Positions 53,495 through 62,010 of a DNA stretch of 64,000 nt are shown in pieces. The translations under genes and the position numbers were made by a program. The notes beneath the pieces were generated by a model. The model saw only the letters and a program-made list of their open reading frames with translations, had not been told where the DNA came from and ran no database searches. The DNA comes from Dichloromethanomonas sp964477085. GTDB lineage: Bacteria > Bacillota > Desulfitobacteriia > Desulfitobacteriales > Syntrophobotulaceae. The stretch is taken from positions 70,751-134,750 of the forward strand of contig CAYZDF010000001.1 in the NCBI GenBank assembly GCA_964477085.1. Reading direction: 5' to 3'. The first letter of the stretch is position 1. Every line of letters begins with the position of its first letter.

Positions 53495-53568
53495 GGTGAA
53501 GGCAGAGCAAAGATTTGTTTGCTGTGAAACTCATACACCTTCACCTTTGGCAGTGAGGTGTATTTTTA
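53495..53568 (+). promoter_or_regulatory. Candidate riboswitch-like leader of the pan operon
   Basis: Two helices exclude each other. GGTGAAGG (53495-53502) can pair with CCTTCACC (53538-53545) around a small inner hairpin. Alternatively ATACACCTTCAC (53533-53544) pairs with GTGAGGTGTAT (53553-53563) with one bulged T. The second helix buries GAGGTG, the ribosome site of the next gene, and is followed by four T. A TATAAT box at 53481-53486 sits just upstream. The rest of the gap 53354-53480 shows nothing clear. It might belong to the published pan motif, which I cannot check. Confidence 0.45.
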
Positions 53569-54447
53569 TTGTTACCAACCTTAAAATTTGCTGTTATTGG
53601 AACTGGAATTGTTGGTACAGTTCTGGCTGTCTTGTTGGAAAAAGCGGGAATGCAGTGTATTGGAGTGAATACTCGCAGCCGAAATTCGTTTGAGCGTTTT
53701 CGGCGTTATCTTCTGATCGAACATTGGGAGCTGGATGACCTGACAGCAGAAGCTGATATCATCTTTATTACGACACAGGACCAATCCATTGAGGAAGTAG
53801 CAGAACGCTTAACTCAGCAAAAATCAATCAAACCTGGTCAGTTTTGGATTCATTGCTCGGGTTCATTACAATCTAATGTAATGTGTAAAAGCCCATCTTT
53901 GGCAGTGAACTATCTATCTATACATCCCCTGCAGGCCTTTGCCAATATTGATAGTGCCCTGACACAATTAGCTGGGACCCATTTTGGAATAGAAGGAAGC
54001 AATTCATTAAGTGAAGAGATGGGAAGAAGCATCGTCCTTTTCTTGGGAGGAATACCTCACCCCATCAATCCCATGAATAAAACGCTCTATCACGCTGGAG
54101 CAGTGGTTGCCTCTAACTATCTGGTGTCACTTGTTTATTTGGCTGTCCAACTTTTCGAACAGGCTGGTATTCATAAGGAAGAGGCATTGGAATCCTTACT
54201 TCCTTTAATAGTGGGCTCTTATCAGAACATTGCACGTGTCGGCCTGCCATGTGCCTTAACCGGCCCGATTGCAAGGGGAGATGCAGAAGTCGTTTCTAAG
54301 CATCTTCAAAATATGCCATCAGGACTAAAGGATACATACAAAGGTTTAGGCAGACTGGCACTGGACCTTGGAAAAGAAAGGAAAGGGATGGACGGTACAA
54401 CTTATTCACAGGGTATTTTAGAAAAGTTACAGCACTTATTATCATAA
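53569..54447 (+). CDS. Rossmann-like DUF2520 protein of the pantothenate operon
   Basis: The 292-residue protein has an N-terminal NAD(P)-binding fold (FAVIGTGIVGTVLAVLLEKA) and a C-terminal helical DUF2520 domain (YHAGAVVASNYLVSLVYLAV). The layout is like ketopantoate reductase PanE and ProC. Related proteins often sit next to panC-panD, so a role in pantothenate synthesis, perhaps ketopantoate reduction, is plausible but unproven. TTG start; its GAGGTG site lies in the leader hairpin. Confidence 0.85.
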   Translation: MLPTLKFAVIGTGIVGTVLAVLLEKAGMQCIGVNTRSRNSFERFRRYLLIEHWELDDLTAEADIIFITTQDQSIEEVAERLTQQKSIKPGQFWIHCSGSLQSNVMCKSPSLAVNYLSIHPLQAFANIDSALTQLAGTHFGIEGSNSLSEEMGRSIVLFLGGIPHPINPMNKTLYHAGAVVASNYLVSLVYLAVQLFEQAGIHKEEALESLLPLIVGSYQNIARVGLPCALTGPIARGDAEVVSKHLQNMPSGLKDTYKGLGRLALDLGKERKGMDGTTYSQGILEKLQHLLS

Positions 54448-54533
54448 GTTGAAATCCTATGATTGTTCACATCATCAAGGGACAAGAACTGAAAATAAAA
54501 AAGATGGGTAAAGGACAATAGGGAGGGAACCTG

Positions 54534-55397
54534 ATGAAAATAACGGAGTACATTGCAAGTCTTAGAGAAAATATCGACAAGGCCAGACAAGAAGGAAAGA
54601 CAATCGTGTTGATTCCAACAATGGGGTTTCTTCATTACGGACATCTGGCCATGGTGGAGAATGCCAGGGCGCAGGATGAGGATCATGAAAAAATCTATAT
54701 CATTATGAGCATATTTGTTAATCCGCTGCAATTTGGCCCGAATGAAGACTATGAAAAGTATCCGCGCAATCTGGTAAGAGATTCACGATTAGCTCAGGAA
54801 GCTGGTGTTGATATCTTATTCGTTCCCTCTGTAGATGAAATGTACCCGGAAGGAGCAAGCCTTACGACCGTTAATATTACGAAGATAACGGATGTACTTT
54901 GTGGCAGTCACCGGCCAGGTCATTTTCAAGGCGTAGCCACTATTGTCTTAAAATTGTTTAACATTGTTCTGCCAGATGTTGCGTATTTCGGACAAAAAGA
55001 CTATCAACAATATGTAGTCATTAAACAAATGGTCAAAGACTTAAATATCCCGGTGCATCTGATTGCTTACCCTACGGTAAGAGAAGCCGACGGCCTGGCA
55101 ATGAGTTCGCGCAACTCTTATCTTAGTACAGAAGAACGAAAGCAAGCACCTATACTCTATCAAGCTTTATTGGAGGGCACTGATCTAGTTAGGAATGGAG
55201 AAAAAAATGCTGGAATTATTCAGGAGAAGATTACGCAAAGAATAAGGAACGATTCCAACGGGAAAATTGAATATATCGAAATACGTCAGGCCGATAATCT
55301 TGCTGCTGTAGAGAGAATCAATTGTCCTGTTGTCATTGCGCTCGCTGCTCATTTTGGGTCAACGCGCTTGATTGATAACATTATCGTGGAGGTTTAA
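54534..55397 (+). CDS. panC: Pantothenate synthetase
   Basis: PanC joins pantoate and beta-alanine with ATP. The 287 residues show IPTMGFLHYGHLAMVENAR (HxGH motif), FVNPLQFGPNEDYEKYPR, GQKDYQQYVVIKQMVKDL and AMSSRNSYLS (KMSKS-like). AGGGAGG precedes the ATG. panD follows 3 bases later. No panB (ketopantoate hydroxymethyltransferase) is in the window. Confidence 0.96.
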   Translation: MKITEYIASLRENIDKARQEGKTIVLIPTMGFLHYGHLAMVENARAQDEDHEKIYIIMSIFVNPLQFGPNEDYEKYPRNLVRDSRLAQEAGVDILFVPSVDEMYPEGASLTTVNITKITDVLCGSHRPGHFQGVATIVLKLFNIVLPDVAYFGQKDYQQYVVIKQMVKDLNIPVHLIAYPTVREADGLAMSSRNSYLSTEERKQAPILYQALLEGTDLVRNGEKNAGIIQEKITQRIRNDSNGKIEYIEIRQADNLAAVERINCPVVIALAAHFGSTRLIDNIIVEV

Positions 55398-55400
55398 GAG

Positions 55401-55784
55401 ATGTTAAGGCATATGATGAAATCGAAGATCCATAAGGCTAGGGTGACAGAAGCTAATTTAAACTATGTGGGAAGTATAACCATCGATAGCAAACTTATGG
55501 AAGATGCGGATATTTTACCCGATGAAAAGGTTCAGGTTGTTAATAATTACAATGGTGCTCGCCTTGAAACCTATGTGATTCCTGGAGAGCCTCATTCAGG
55601 TATGATCTGTCTAAATGGAGCTGCGGCCAGACTGGTTCAAGTCGGTGATGAGATTATTATTATCTCTTATGGAATCTTCACAGAAGAGGAAGCAAAACGT
55701 CATTCACCCAAAATTATATTTGTTGATGAACATAATAATCCTACACAAATGGCATGTAAAGAGCTCCATGGAACCAAAGCTTGA
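55401..55784 (+). CDS. panD: Aspartate 1-decarboxylase proenzyme
   Basis: PanD makes beta-alanine from aspartate with a pyruvoyl group formed by self-cleavage. The 127 residues show SKIHKARVTEANLNYVGS with the Gly-Ser cleavage site and Lys near the start, then LNGAAARLVQVGDEIIIISY. The GGAGG site lies within the end of panC. Its stop codon lies inside the -35 box of the nad promoter. Confidence 0.96.
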   Translation: MLRHMMKSKIHKARVTEANLNYVGSITIDSKLMEDADILPDEKVQVVNNYNGARLETYVIPGEPHSGMICLNGAAARLVQVGDEIIIISYGIFTEEEAKRHSPKIIFVDEHNNPTQMACKELHGTKA

Positions 55785-55825
55785 CACATTTTGTCAACAA
55801 GCATAGAATTTAAAAAAGGTGTCAA
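55781..55825 (+). promoter_or_regulatory. Consensus promoter with operator-like repeats before nadABC
   Basis: TTGACA (55781-55786) and TAGAAT (55804-55809) are exactly 17 bases apart. The -35 is one arm of an inverted repeat, TTGACA-N5-TGTCAA (55781-55797). A third TGTCAA lies at 55820-55825, just after the expected start. This looks like a repressor site. NiaR and NrtR are known NAD repressors, but I cannot tell which acts here. Confidence 0.65.
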
Positions 55826-55845
55826 ATGAAAGGAGAAGCTGATAA

Positions 55846-56766
55846 ATGAACAATAATCAAAGGAATCAGCTGATCGATGAGATAAACAAGTTGCGTGAAG
55901 AAAAAAACGCTGTTATCCTTGCTCATTATTATCAACCTGGAGAAATCCAGGATATTGCGGATTTTGTCGGAGATTCTCTTCAACTAGCGCAACAAGCAGC
56001 CGAGACAGATGCCGATGTTATTGTGTTTTGCGGTGTCCATTTTATGGCTGAAAGCGCTGCTATTCTTTCACCCGATAAAATTGTTCTCCTACCTGAACCC
56101 AAGGCTGGGTGTCCAATGGCTGATATGGTAGATGCCAGTGATCTGAAGGAAGAGAAGGCCAAGCTTCCGGGAGTTAAGGTTGTATGTTATGTTAACTCTT
56201 CTGCTGAGGTTAAAGCAGAAAGTGATATTTGCTGTACTTCGTCCAATGCAGAGAAAATCGTTAACTCTCTGGTAGGCGAAGATATTTTATTTGTGCCTGA
56301 TAAGAACTTAGGAGGGTATGTCGCTTCCAAGATGGATCGACCGATGCATTTATGGGAAGGATTTTGCCCTACGCATCATCGTTTGCAATTACGAGACATT
56401 GTGAAGAGCAAAAACGAACATCCTAACGCCAAGGTCTTGGTGCATCCTGAATGTCAGAAGGAAGTGTGGCAGGAAGCAGATTATGTGGGTTCTACCGCTG
56501 GTATCATTAAGTATGCCGAAAATTCAACTGACCAGGAGTTTATTATTGGAACAGAATGCGGAATACTCCATGAGTTGGAGAAACGCTGCCCTGGCAAGAA
56601 GTTTTATATGGCATCAGATAGTATGACCTGTCCCAATATGAAAAAGACCAATCTGCACAAGGTAAGAGATTCTCTCTCTGATCTTTCGCCTCGTGTTACA
56701 GTTCCTGATGAGATAAGAGAGAAAGCTATTGGCGCTTTGGAAAGAATGTTAGCTGTGAAAAGCTAA
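55846..56766 (+). CDS. nadA: Quinolinate synthase
   Basis: NadA condenses iminoaspartate with dihydroxyacetone phosphate using an oxygen-sensitive 4Fe-4S cluster. The 306 residues contain the three expected cysteine sites AGCPMAD, GTECG and MTCPNM, and ILAHYYQPGEIQDIADFVGD near the start. AAAGGAG precedes the ATG. First gene of nadA-nadB-nadC. Confidence 0.96.
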   Translation: MNNNQRNQLIDEINKLREEKNAVILAHYYQPGEIQDIADFVGDSLQLAQQAAETDADVIVFCGVHFMAESAAILSPDKIVLLPEPKAGCPMADMVDASDLKEEKAKLPGVKVVCYVNSSAEVKAESDICCTSSNAEKIVNSLVGEDILFVPDKNLGGYVASKMDRPMHLWEGFCPTHHRLQLRDIVKSKNEHPNAKVLVHPECQKEVWQEADYVGSTAGIIKYAENSTDQEFIIGTECGILHELEKRCPGKKFYMASDSMTCPNMKKTNLHKVRDSLSDLSPRVTVPDEIREKAIGALERMLAVKS

Positions 56767-56797
56767 ATTTATGAATTGTAGGATGAGTAGGAGAAAA

Positions 56798-58393
56798 ATG
56801 AAAGATAGTGATTATCTCATTTCGTGGGACAAGAATAATATCATCATAAATCATACTGAAGTTCTCATTCTTGGAAGTGGCATAGCAGGATTATTTACTG
56901 CTATCAAACTGAGTGACGTTTACGAAGTAACAGTACTAACCAAGAAGAATATCATGGCTAGTAATACTGAACATGCCCAGGGAGGTATTGCGGTAGCCTT
57001 GGGTCAGGATGATTCTCCTGAATTCCATTATGGTGATACTATCAGAGCAGGGGCTGGATTATGTAATCTGGGAGCAGTTAAAATACTTGCAGAAAAAGGG
57101 CCGGAGTGTGTAAAGGAGTTAATCGAACTTGGCACGCAATTCGACCGGCACGATAATCAACTTGATTTTACTCAAGAAGCCGCCCATAGCAAGAGAAGGG
57201 TGCTTCATGCCAGGGGAGATGCAACTGGAGGAGAGATTGAAAGGGCCCTTGTGTCAGGAATTGAGGGTCGTTCAATCCAGGTCAAAGAAAATTGCTATGT
57301 GATTGATCTTTTAAAAAATAAAAATAATGAAATTGCTGGTGTTCTTGTACTAAATGATTCAACCTCAAAAATTGAGGCTTGGTTAGCTCAAGCTGTCGTT
57401 TTAGCAACAGGTGGCTTAGGACAACTCTATAAGTATACGACTAATCCTGCGGTTGCAACCGGAGATGGTATGGCTGCAGCTTATCGGGCTGGGGCAGAGC
57501 TCATGGATATGGAATTCATCCAGTTTCATCCTACAGCTTTATTACTCCCAGGTGCACCCAGATTTCTAATTTCTGAAGCCGCCAGAGGAGAGGGTGCTAA
57601 ACTATTAAATACTCGGGGAGAACGGTTTATGGAGGGGATCCCTGGCCAGGAACTAGCCCCCAGAGATGTAGTAGCACGTGCCATCTGGGAACAGATGAAA
57701 GAGGGTCCTGTTTACCTTGACTTCAGTTGCCTGGAACATCCCAAAGAAAGATTTCCCAGAATATTTAAAACCTGTTTAGAGTATGGGATCGATATTTCAC
57801 TTACGCCAGTACCGGTAGGTCCTGCAGCTCATTATACCATGGGTGGGGTACGTGTTAATAACTGGGGAGAAACAAACCTTCGTAATCTCTATGCCTGTGG
57901 AGAATGTGCTTGTAATGGGGTACATGGCGCCAATAGACTTGCGAGCAATTCCCTGCTGGATGGGATTGTATTCGCCTCTTTGATTACAGAAAAATTGAGA
58001 GAGAAATTGTCCCCAATGGCACATTGGGGAGAGATTGAACCTTTTACTGATTCAGCATTGGTAACTCAGCCGGCTGATCTTACAGATCTAAAGCAGAATC
58101 TGAGAGACCTGATGTGGGATAAAGCAGGAATTATTCGGAAAAAAGAAGGTCTTCAAACAGCTCTTAACCAATTATCACACTATGAGGATACATTTACACC
58201 AGGGGTTAGTGTTTCCGACCTCGAGTTAGCCAATATGATTACGCTGGGTTTGGTTATCATAAAAACAGCCATGGAAAGGGAAGAAAGCCGTGGCGGACAT
58301 TACCGGAGCGATTTTCCACACTCGTATGCGTATTTGCAGAAACATTCTGTACTACAAAGGGGCGATAAACATGTTCGCTATGTTTCAATATAA
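56798..58393 (+). CDS. nadB: L-aspartate oxidase
   Basis: NadB oxidises aspartate to iminoaspartate with FAD; fumarate may be the acceptor in an anaerobe. The 531 residues have ILGSGIAGLFTAIKL (FAD), NTEHAQGGIAVAL, FHPTALLLPGAP, and HGANRLASNSLLDG near the C-terminal FAD contact. The ATG at 56798 is chosen for AGGAG five bases ahead; an ATG at 56771 has no site. It overlaps nadC by 23 bases. Confidence 0.95.
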   Translation: MKDSDYLISWDKNNIIINHTEVLILGSGIAGLFTAIKLSDVYEVTVLTKKNIMASNTEHAQGGIAVALGQDDSPEFHYGDTIRAGAGLCNLGAVKILAEKGPECVKELIELGTQFDRHDNQLDFTQEAAHSKRRVLHARGDATGGEIERALVSGIEGRSIQVKENCYVIDLLKNKNNEIAGVLVLNDSTSKIEAWLAQAVVLATGGLGQLYKYTTNPAVATGDGMAAAYRAGAELMDMEFIQFHPTALLLPGAPRFLISEAARGEGAKLLNTRGERFMEGIPGQELAPRDVVARAIWEQMKEGPVYLDFSCLEHPKERFPRIFKTCLEYGIDISLTPVPVGPAAHYTMGGVRVNNWGETNLRNLYACGECACNGVHGANRLASNSLLDGIVFASLITEKLREKLSPMAHWGEIEPFTDSALVTQPADLTDLKQNLRDLMWDKAGIIRKKEGLQTALNQLSHYEDTFTPGVSVSDLELANMITLGLVIIKTAMEREESRGGHYRSDFPHSYAYLQKHSVLQRGDKHVRYVSI

Positions 58394-59249
58394 TGAAATC
58401 ATCGAAAGGGCTCTCAAAGAGGACATCGGAACAGGTGACCTGAGTACATTGATCATTCCGGATGATTATTTGGGAGAGGCCAGAATCTATGCTAAAGAAC
58501 ATGGCGTGATATGTGGAATAGCCATTGTCGACATGGTCTTTAAAAAAGTTGATCCTCTTATAGAGAATGAAATAATGGTTAAAGATGGTGACTCCATTTC
58601 TCCTGGTGTGCTGGTGATGAGGATGAATGGCAGACTTGCCGGAATTCTTCAGGCCGAAAGGACCGCCATCAATTTTTTGCAGCACCTATCCGGCATTTCC
58701 AGTGCTACTAAAAAACTTGTAGACCTGGTGTCAGACTTAGACGTCAAAGTTGTCGATACAAGGAAGACGATGCCTGGAATGAGAAATCTTCAAAAATATG
58801 CAGTAAGAGTTGGAGGAGGGCATAACCACCGCTTTGGATTATATGATGCTGTCATGCTTAAGGATAATCACCATGCTGTTGTTGGTGGACTTAAGGAAGC
58901 GATTAAACGGATAAAGGCCAAAGTAGGGCATATGGTTAAGATCGAAGTCGAGTGTGAAACATTAGAACAGGTTAGCGATGCTCTAGAATGTGGTGTTGAT
59001 GTGATTATGCTTGATAACATGTCTATTGAGGATATGAAATATGCTGTCAAAGTAATAGCACATCGGACAATTGTAGAGGCTTCAGGTGGAATCAGAGAGG
59101 ATAATATCCGGAGAATAGCTGAAACCGGTGTAGATGTCATTTCTGTCGGCAGACTCACCCATTCAGTGGAAGCAATAGACTTTTCACTTGTAGTGGACGA
59201 CATGAAACCATCTATTCAAAAGCATATTATAATGGCTAACAAAGTATAA
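58371..59249 (+). CDS. nadC: Quinolinate phosphoribosyltransferase
   Basis: NadC converts quinolinate and PRPP to nicotinate mononucleotide. The 292 residues show LKEDIGTGDLST, QAERTAINFLQHLSGIS, the substrate loop DTRKTMPGMRNLQKYAV and GGGHNHRFGLYDAVMLKDNH. The ATG at 58371 follows AAGGGGCGA and lies inside nadB. Confidence 0.95.
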   Translation: MFAMFQYNEIIERALKEDIGTGDLSTLIIPDDYLGEARIYAKEHGVICGIAIVDMVFKKVDPLIENEIMVKDGDSISPGVLVMRMNGRLAGILQAERTAINFLQHLSGISSATKKLVDLVSDLDVKVVDTRKTMPGMRNLQKYAVRVGGGHNHRFGLYDAVMLKDNHHAVVGGLKEAIKRIKAKVGHMVKIEVECETLEQVSDALECGVDVIMLDNMSIEDMKYAVKVIAHRTIVEASGGIREDNIRRIAETGVDVISVGRLTHSVEAIDFSLVVDDMKPSIQKHIIMANKV

Positions 59250-59387
59250 TTAGACCCTCATGCCACTATAGTCACCAATAAAGAATAAAAATAGGGTTAT
59301 TTTCAGAGTGGAAGAGTTTATTTATGAGTGTCTCTAATAACTTCTAAAAAATGATTTAATATTTGATTCATAACAGGAGCGCGCCAA

Positions 59388-60155
59388 ATGATTCTAGTTT
59401 TTGATGTTGGAAACACAAACATAGTACTGGGTGTTTATCAAGAGAAAAACCTTGTCCATCATTGGAGAATCTCTACTGATAAATCAAGCACCGTAGATGA
59501 GTACGCTATAATACTTAAGAATCTTTTTAGTTTCCATGGGATTACGTTTGAGAATATAACAGGTGCAATTGTTTCATCTGTAGTCCCTCCAGTAACACCT
59601 ACTCTGGAAAGGATGATCAAGAAATATTTTGGTATCAATCCTTTTATCGTCGGACCTGGAGTAAAAACAGGTATTTCTATCATTTATGATAATCCCAGAG
59701 AGGTGGGAGCAGACCGGATTGTTAATGCCGTAGCAGCCTATAACAAATACGGTGGGCCTTTAATCATTGTGGACTTTGGAACCGCAACCACATTTTGCGC
59801 AGTAAGTGAGAAAGGTGAGTACCTAGGAGGAGCGATTGCTCCAGGAATAGGGATATCGACGGAAGCACTATTTCAGAGAGCTTCCAAATTGCCGCGTATT
59901 GAGATCGTAAGGACTAAGAGTATTATCGGGAAGAACACAATCAGTGGGATGCAAGCAGGGATCTATTATGGTTTCTGCGGGCAGGTGGACCGCATCGTAG
60001 CACTTATGAAAAAGGAACTCCAGGGTGATGTCAAAGTCGTTGCTACCGGAGGATTGGCCGAATTGATCGCAGGTGATTCGGAGATGATAGAGATTATTGA
60101 CCCATTCCTGACCCTGGAAGGATTGCTCTCTATTTATGAAAAAAATCTTCGTTAA
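59388..60155 (+). CDS. coaX: Type III pantothenate kinase
   Basis: CoaX phosphorylates pantothenate, the first committed step to CoA; the type III enzyme is not feedback-inhibited by CoA. The 255 residues show FDVGNTNIVLGVY (phosphate loop), GADRIVNAVAAY and DFGTATTFCAV. ACAGGAG precedes the ATG. It sits after pan and nad genes, giving a cofactor island. Confidence 0.95.
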   Translation: MILVFDVGNTNIVLGVYQEKNLVHHWRISTDKSSTVDEYAIILKNLFSFHGITFENITGAIVSSVVPPVTPTLERMIKKYFGINPFIVGPGVKTGISIIYDNPREVGADRIVNAVAAYNKYGGPLIIVDFGTATTFCAVSEKGEYLGGAIAPGIGISTEALFQRASKLPRIEIVRTKSIIGKNTISGMQAGIYYGFCGQVDRIVALMKKELQGDVKVVATGGLAELIAGDSEMIEIIDPFLTLEGLLSIYEKNLR

Positions 60156-60183
60156 TGGTAAGAATATCTGATAATAGAGATAA

Positions 60184-60211
60184 ACGAGCATTTATATGCT
60201 CGTCTTTTATT
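60184..60211 (+). terminator. Terminator between coaX and dusB
   Basis: ACGAGCAT (60184-60191) and ATGCTCGT (60196-60203) with a 4-base loop are followed by CTTTTATT, 29 bases after coaX. Confidence 0.75.
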
Positions 60212-60226
60212 AAATTGCGAGGGAAT

Positions 60227-61204
60227 ATGAAACTTGGAAAGTATACTTTAACGAATCCTGTCTTTATGGCACCTATGGCAGGGATTACTGACAAAGCCTT
60301 TAGAGAAATCATCCACATGACTGGGGGGAAATATGTTATCACTGAAATGATCAGTGATAAAGCATTACTTCACAATAACTCTAGAACCTTTCAGATGCTT
60401 AATCTGAGGGGGGAAGAAGAACCCAGAATCGTTCAACTATTTGGTTCAGAACCAGAGCCTATGGCCAAAGCGGCGCAAATAGCTGTTCAACATGGAGCGA
60501 ATGTCATTGATATTAATATGGGATGTCCGACTCCTAAAATTGTGAAGAATGGCGAAGGAGCCGAACTATTGAGGAATCTGCCTTTAGCTCAGGAGATAGC
60601 GTCAAGCATTATACAAGCTGTGGATGTTCCAGTAACAGTTAAGATGCGACTAGGTTGGGATCTAGCCAGTATCATTGTTAATGAACTGGCGTTGGAGCTT
60701 GAGAGTATCGGGGTGAGTATGCTCACACTCCATGCCCGCACCCGAGAACAGTATTATTCCGGCAAAGCCGATTGGAGCTGGATTAAAGCCCTCAAAGAAA
60801 CAGTCAAGATCCCAGTGATAGGCAACGGAGATATCCAGACTCCCCAGGATGCTTTGCGGATGATGAAAGAGACTGGTTGTGACGGTGTGATGATCGGCAG
60901 AGGTGCATTGGGGAATCCTTGGTTAATCCATCAAACACAAAATTTTTTATATACGGACGAACTGATATCAGAACCAGATGCTAAGAGTAAACTCCTGATT
61001 ATTTTAAAACATTTTGAGAAGTTAGTGGATTACAAAGGAGAAAAGATAGGAATCAACGAGATGAGAAAACATGCTGCCTGGTATATTAAAGGATTAAGAA
61101 ATGCAGCTGAATATCGGAATGAAATCATGAAGTTACAGGATAAAAATAGTATGCAAGCTTTGTTGGAGAAGGTTTTCGAGGAGCAAAAAGAGATATGTCG
61201 TTGA
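60227..61204 (+). CDS. dusB: tRNA-dihydrouridine synthase
   Basis: Dus reduces uridine to dihydrouridine in tRNA with FMN. The 325 residues show MAPMAGITDKAFREI, the catalytic loop NMGCPTPKIVKNGEGAELL, LHARTREQYYSGKADW and GNGDIQTPQDALRM. The ATG at 60227 follows GCGAGGGA; longer in-frame starts would lie ahead of or within the terminator. The position before greA-lysS matches B. subtilis yacF. Confidence 0.94.
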   Translation: MKLGKYTLTNPVFMAPMAGITDKAFREIIHMTGGKYVITEMISDKALLHNNSRTFQMLNLRGEEEPRIVQLFGSEPEPMAKAAQIAVQHGANVIDINMGCPTPKIVKNGEGAELLRNLPLAQEIASSIIQAVDVPVTVKMRLGWDLASIIVNELALELESIGVSMLTLHARTREQYYSGKADWSWIKALKETVKIPVIGNGDIQTPQDALRMMKETGCDGVMIGRGALGNPWLIHQTQNFLYTDELISEPDAKSKLLIILKHFEKLVDYKGEKIGINEMRKHAAWYIKGLRNAAEYRNEIMKLQDKNSMQALLEKVFEEQKEICR

Positions 61205-61255
61205 AAGATAAGAACATGTACTGTTCATATAGATTATAGAAAATCTCTGAATTGC

Positions 61256-61284
61256 TTGACAACATTTAGGAGGTTACTTATAAT
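61256..61284 (+). promoter_or_regulatory. Perfect consensus sigma-A promoter for greA
   Basis: TTGACA (61256-61261) and TATAAT (61279-61284) are exactly 17 bases apart, a full consensus match. It predicts an untranslated leader of about 120 bases before greA. Confidence 0.8.
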
Positions 61285-61410
61285 ACGAGTATTAAAAAGG
61301 CAGGAAGACATTGTTTGAGCGTATATTTTATTTTACAAGTGTATATAATGTGTCACATACAATGAATTAAAAATCAAGCCTCAAAAAGGGAAGAGGGAGG
61401 GGTATTTTTT

Positions 61411-61881
61411 ATGCCCGAAAAAGAAGTCATCTTAACATTAGACGGACTCAAGAAACTTGAAGAGGAACTGGAGACCTTAAAGACTCAAAGAAGAAGGGAA
61501 GTTGCCGAAAGGATTAAGCAAGCGATTGAATTCGGAGATATTTCAGAGAACTCCGAATATGAGGACGCGAAAACTGAACAGGCTTTTATAGAGGGTAGAA
61601 TTATTACCTTGGAGAAAATGCTCAGAAATGCCAGAGTTATCGATGACAATGAAGAGAAAGACCATGTGTCTGTAGGAAGTACGATTGTCTTAAAAGATAT
61701 CGAATTCGGCGATGAAGAGGAATACACCATCGTAGGTTCAGCTGAAGCCGATCCTGCTGTTAATAAAATCTCCAATGAATCTCCTGTCGGAAAAGCCGTG
61801 CTAGGTCATCCCAAGGGAAGTGTGGTTGAGGTTAACGTTCCAGCTGGAGTTCTTCATTACGAAATATTGGATATTAGGTAG
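61411..61881 (+). CDS. greA: Transcription elongation factor GreA
   Basis: GreA rescues backtracked RNA polymerase by promoting transcript cleavage. The 156 residues have the N-terminal coiled coil with the acidic tip FGDISENSEYEDAK and a C-terminal FKBP-like domain (SPVGKAVLGHPKGSVVEVNV). GGGAGGGG precedes the ATG. The very strong promoter ahead suggests high expression. Confidence 0.96.
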   Translation: MPEKEVILTLDGLKKLEEELETLKTQRRREVAERIKQAIEFGDISENSEYEDAKTEQAFIEGRIITLEKMLRNARVIDDNEEKDHVSVGSTIVLKDIEFGDEEEYTIVGSAEADPAVNKISNESPVGKAVLGHPKGSVVEVNVPAGVLHYEILDIR

Positions 61882-61910
61882 ACAGCTCGCATAGACTGGT
61901 AAAAGAAAAC

Positions 61911-61942
61911 AGCCCGTAACACAGAACAACGTGTTACGGGTT
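61911..61942 (+). terminator. Hairpin between greA and lysS
   Basis: AGCCCGTAACAC (61911-61922) and GTGTTACGGGTT (61931-61942) form a 12-bp stem with one G-T pair and an 8-base loop. There is no T tract, so it may be a pause or processing site rather than a full stop. A TATAAT at 61970-61975 before lysS lacks a clear -35. Confidence 0.5.
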
Positions 61943-62010
61943 GGATAGTATTTACAGCTTTTTTTCTGTTATAATAGTATACATAGCATAAAGTTGGAGG
62001 AATGGAATAA

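Noticed and set aside
53400..53693. Plus-strand open frame of 97 codons across the pan leader
   Set aside because: It runs through the structured leader and into the DUF2520 gene in another frame, has no good ribosome site and has an odd Trp/Cys-rich composition.
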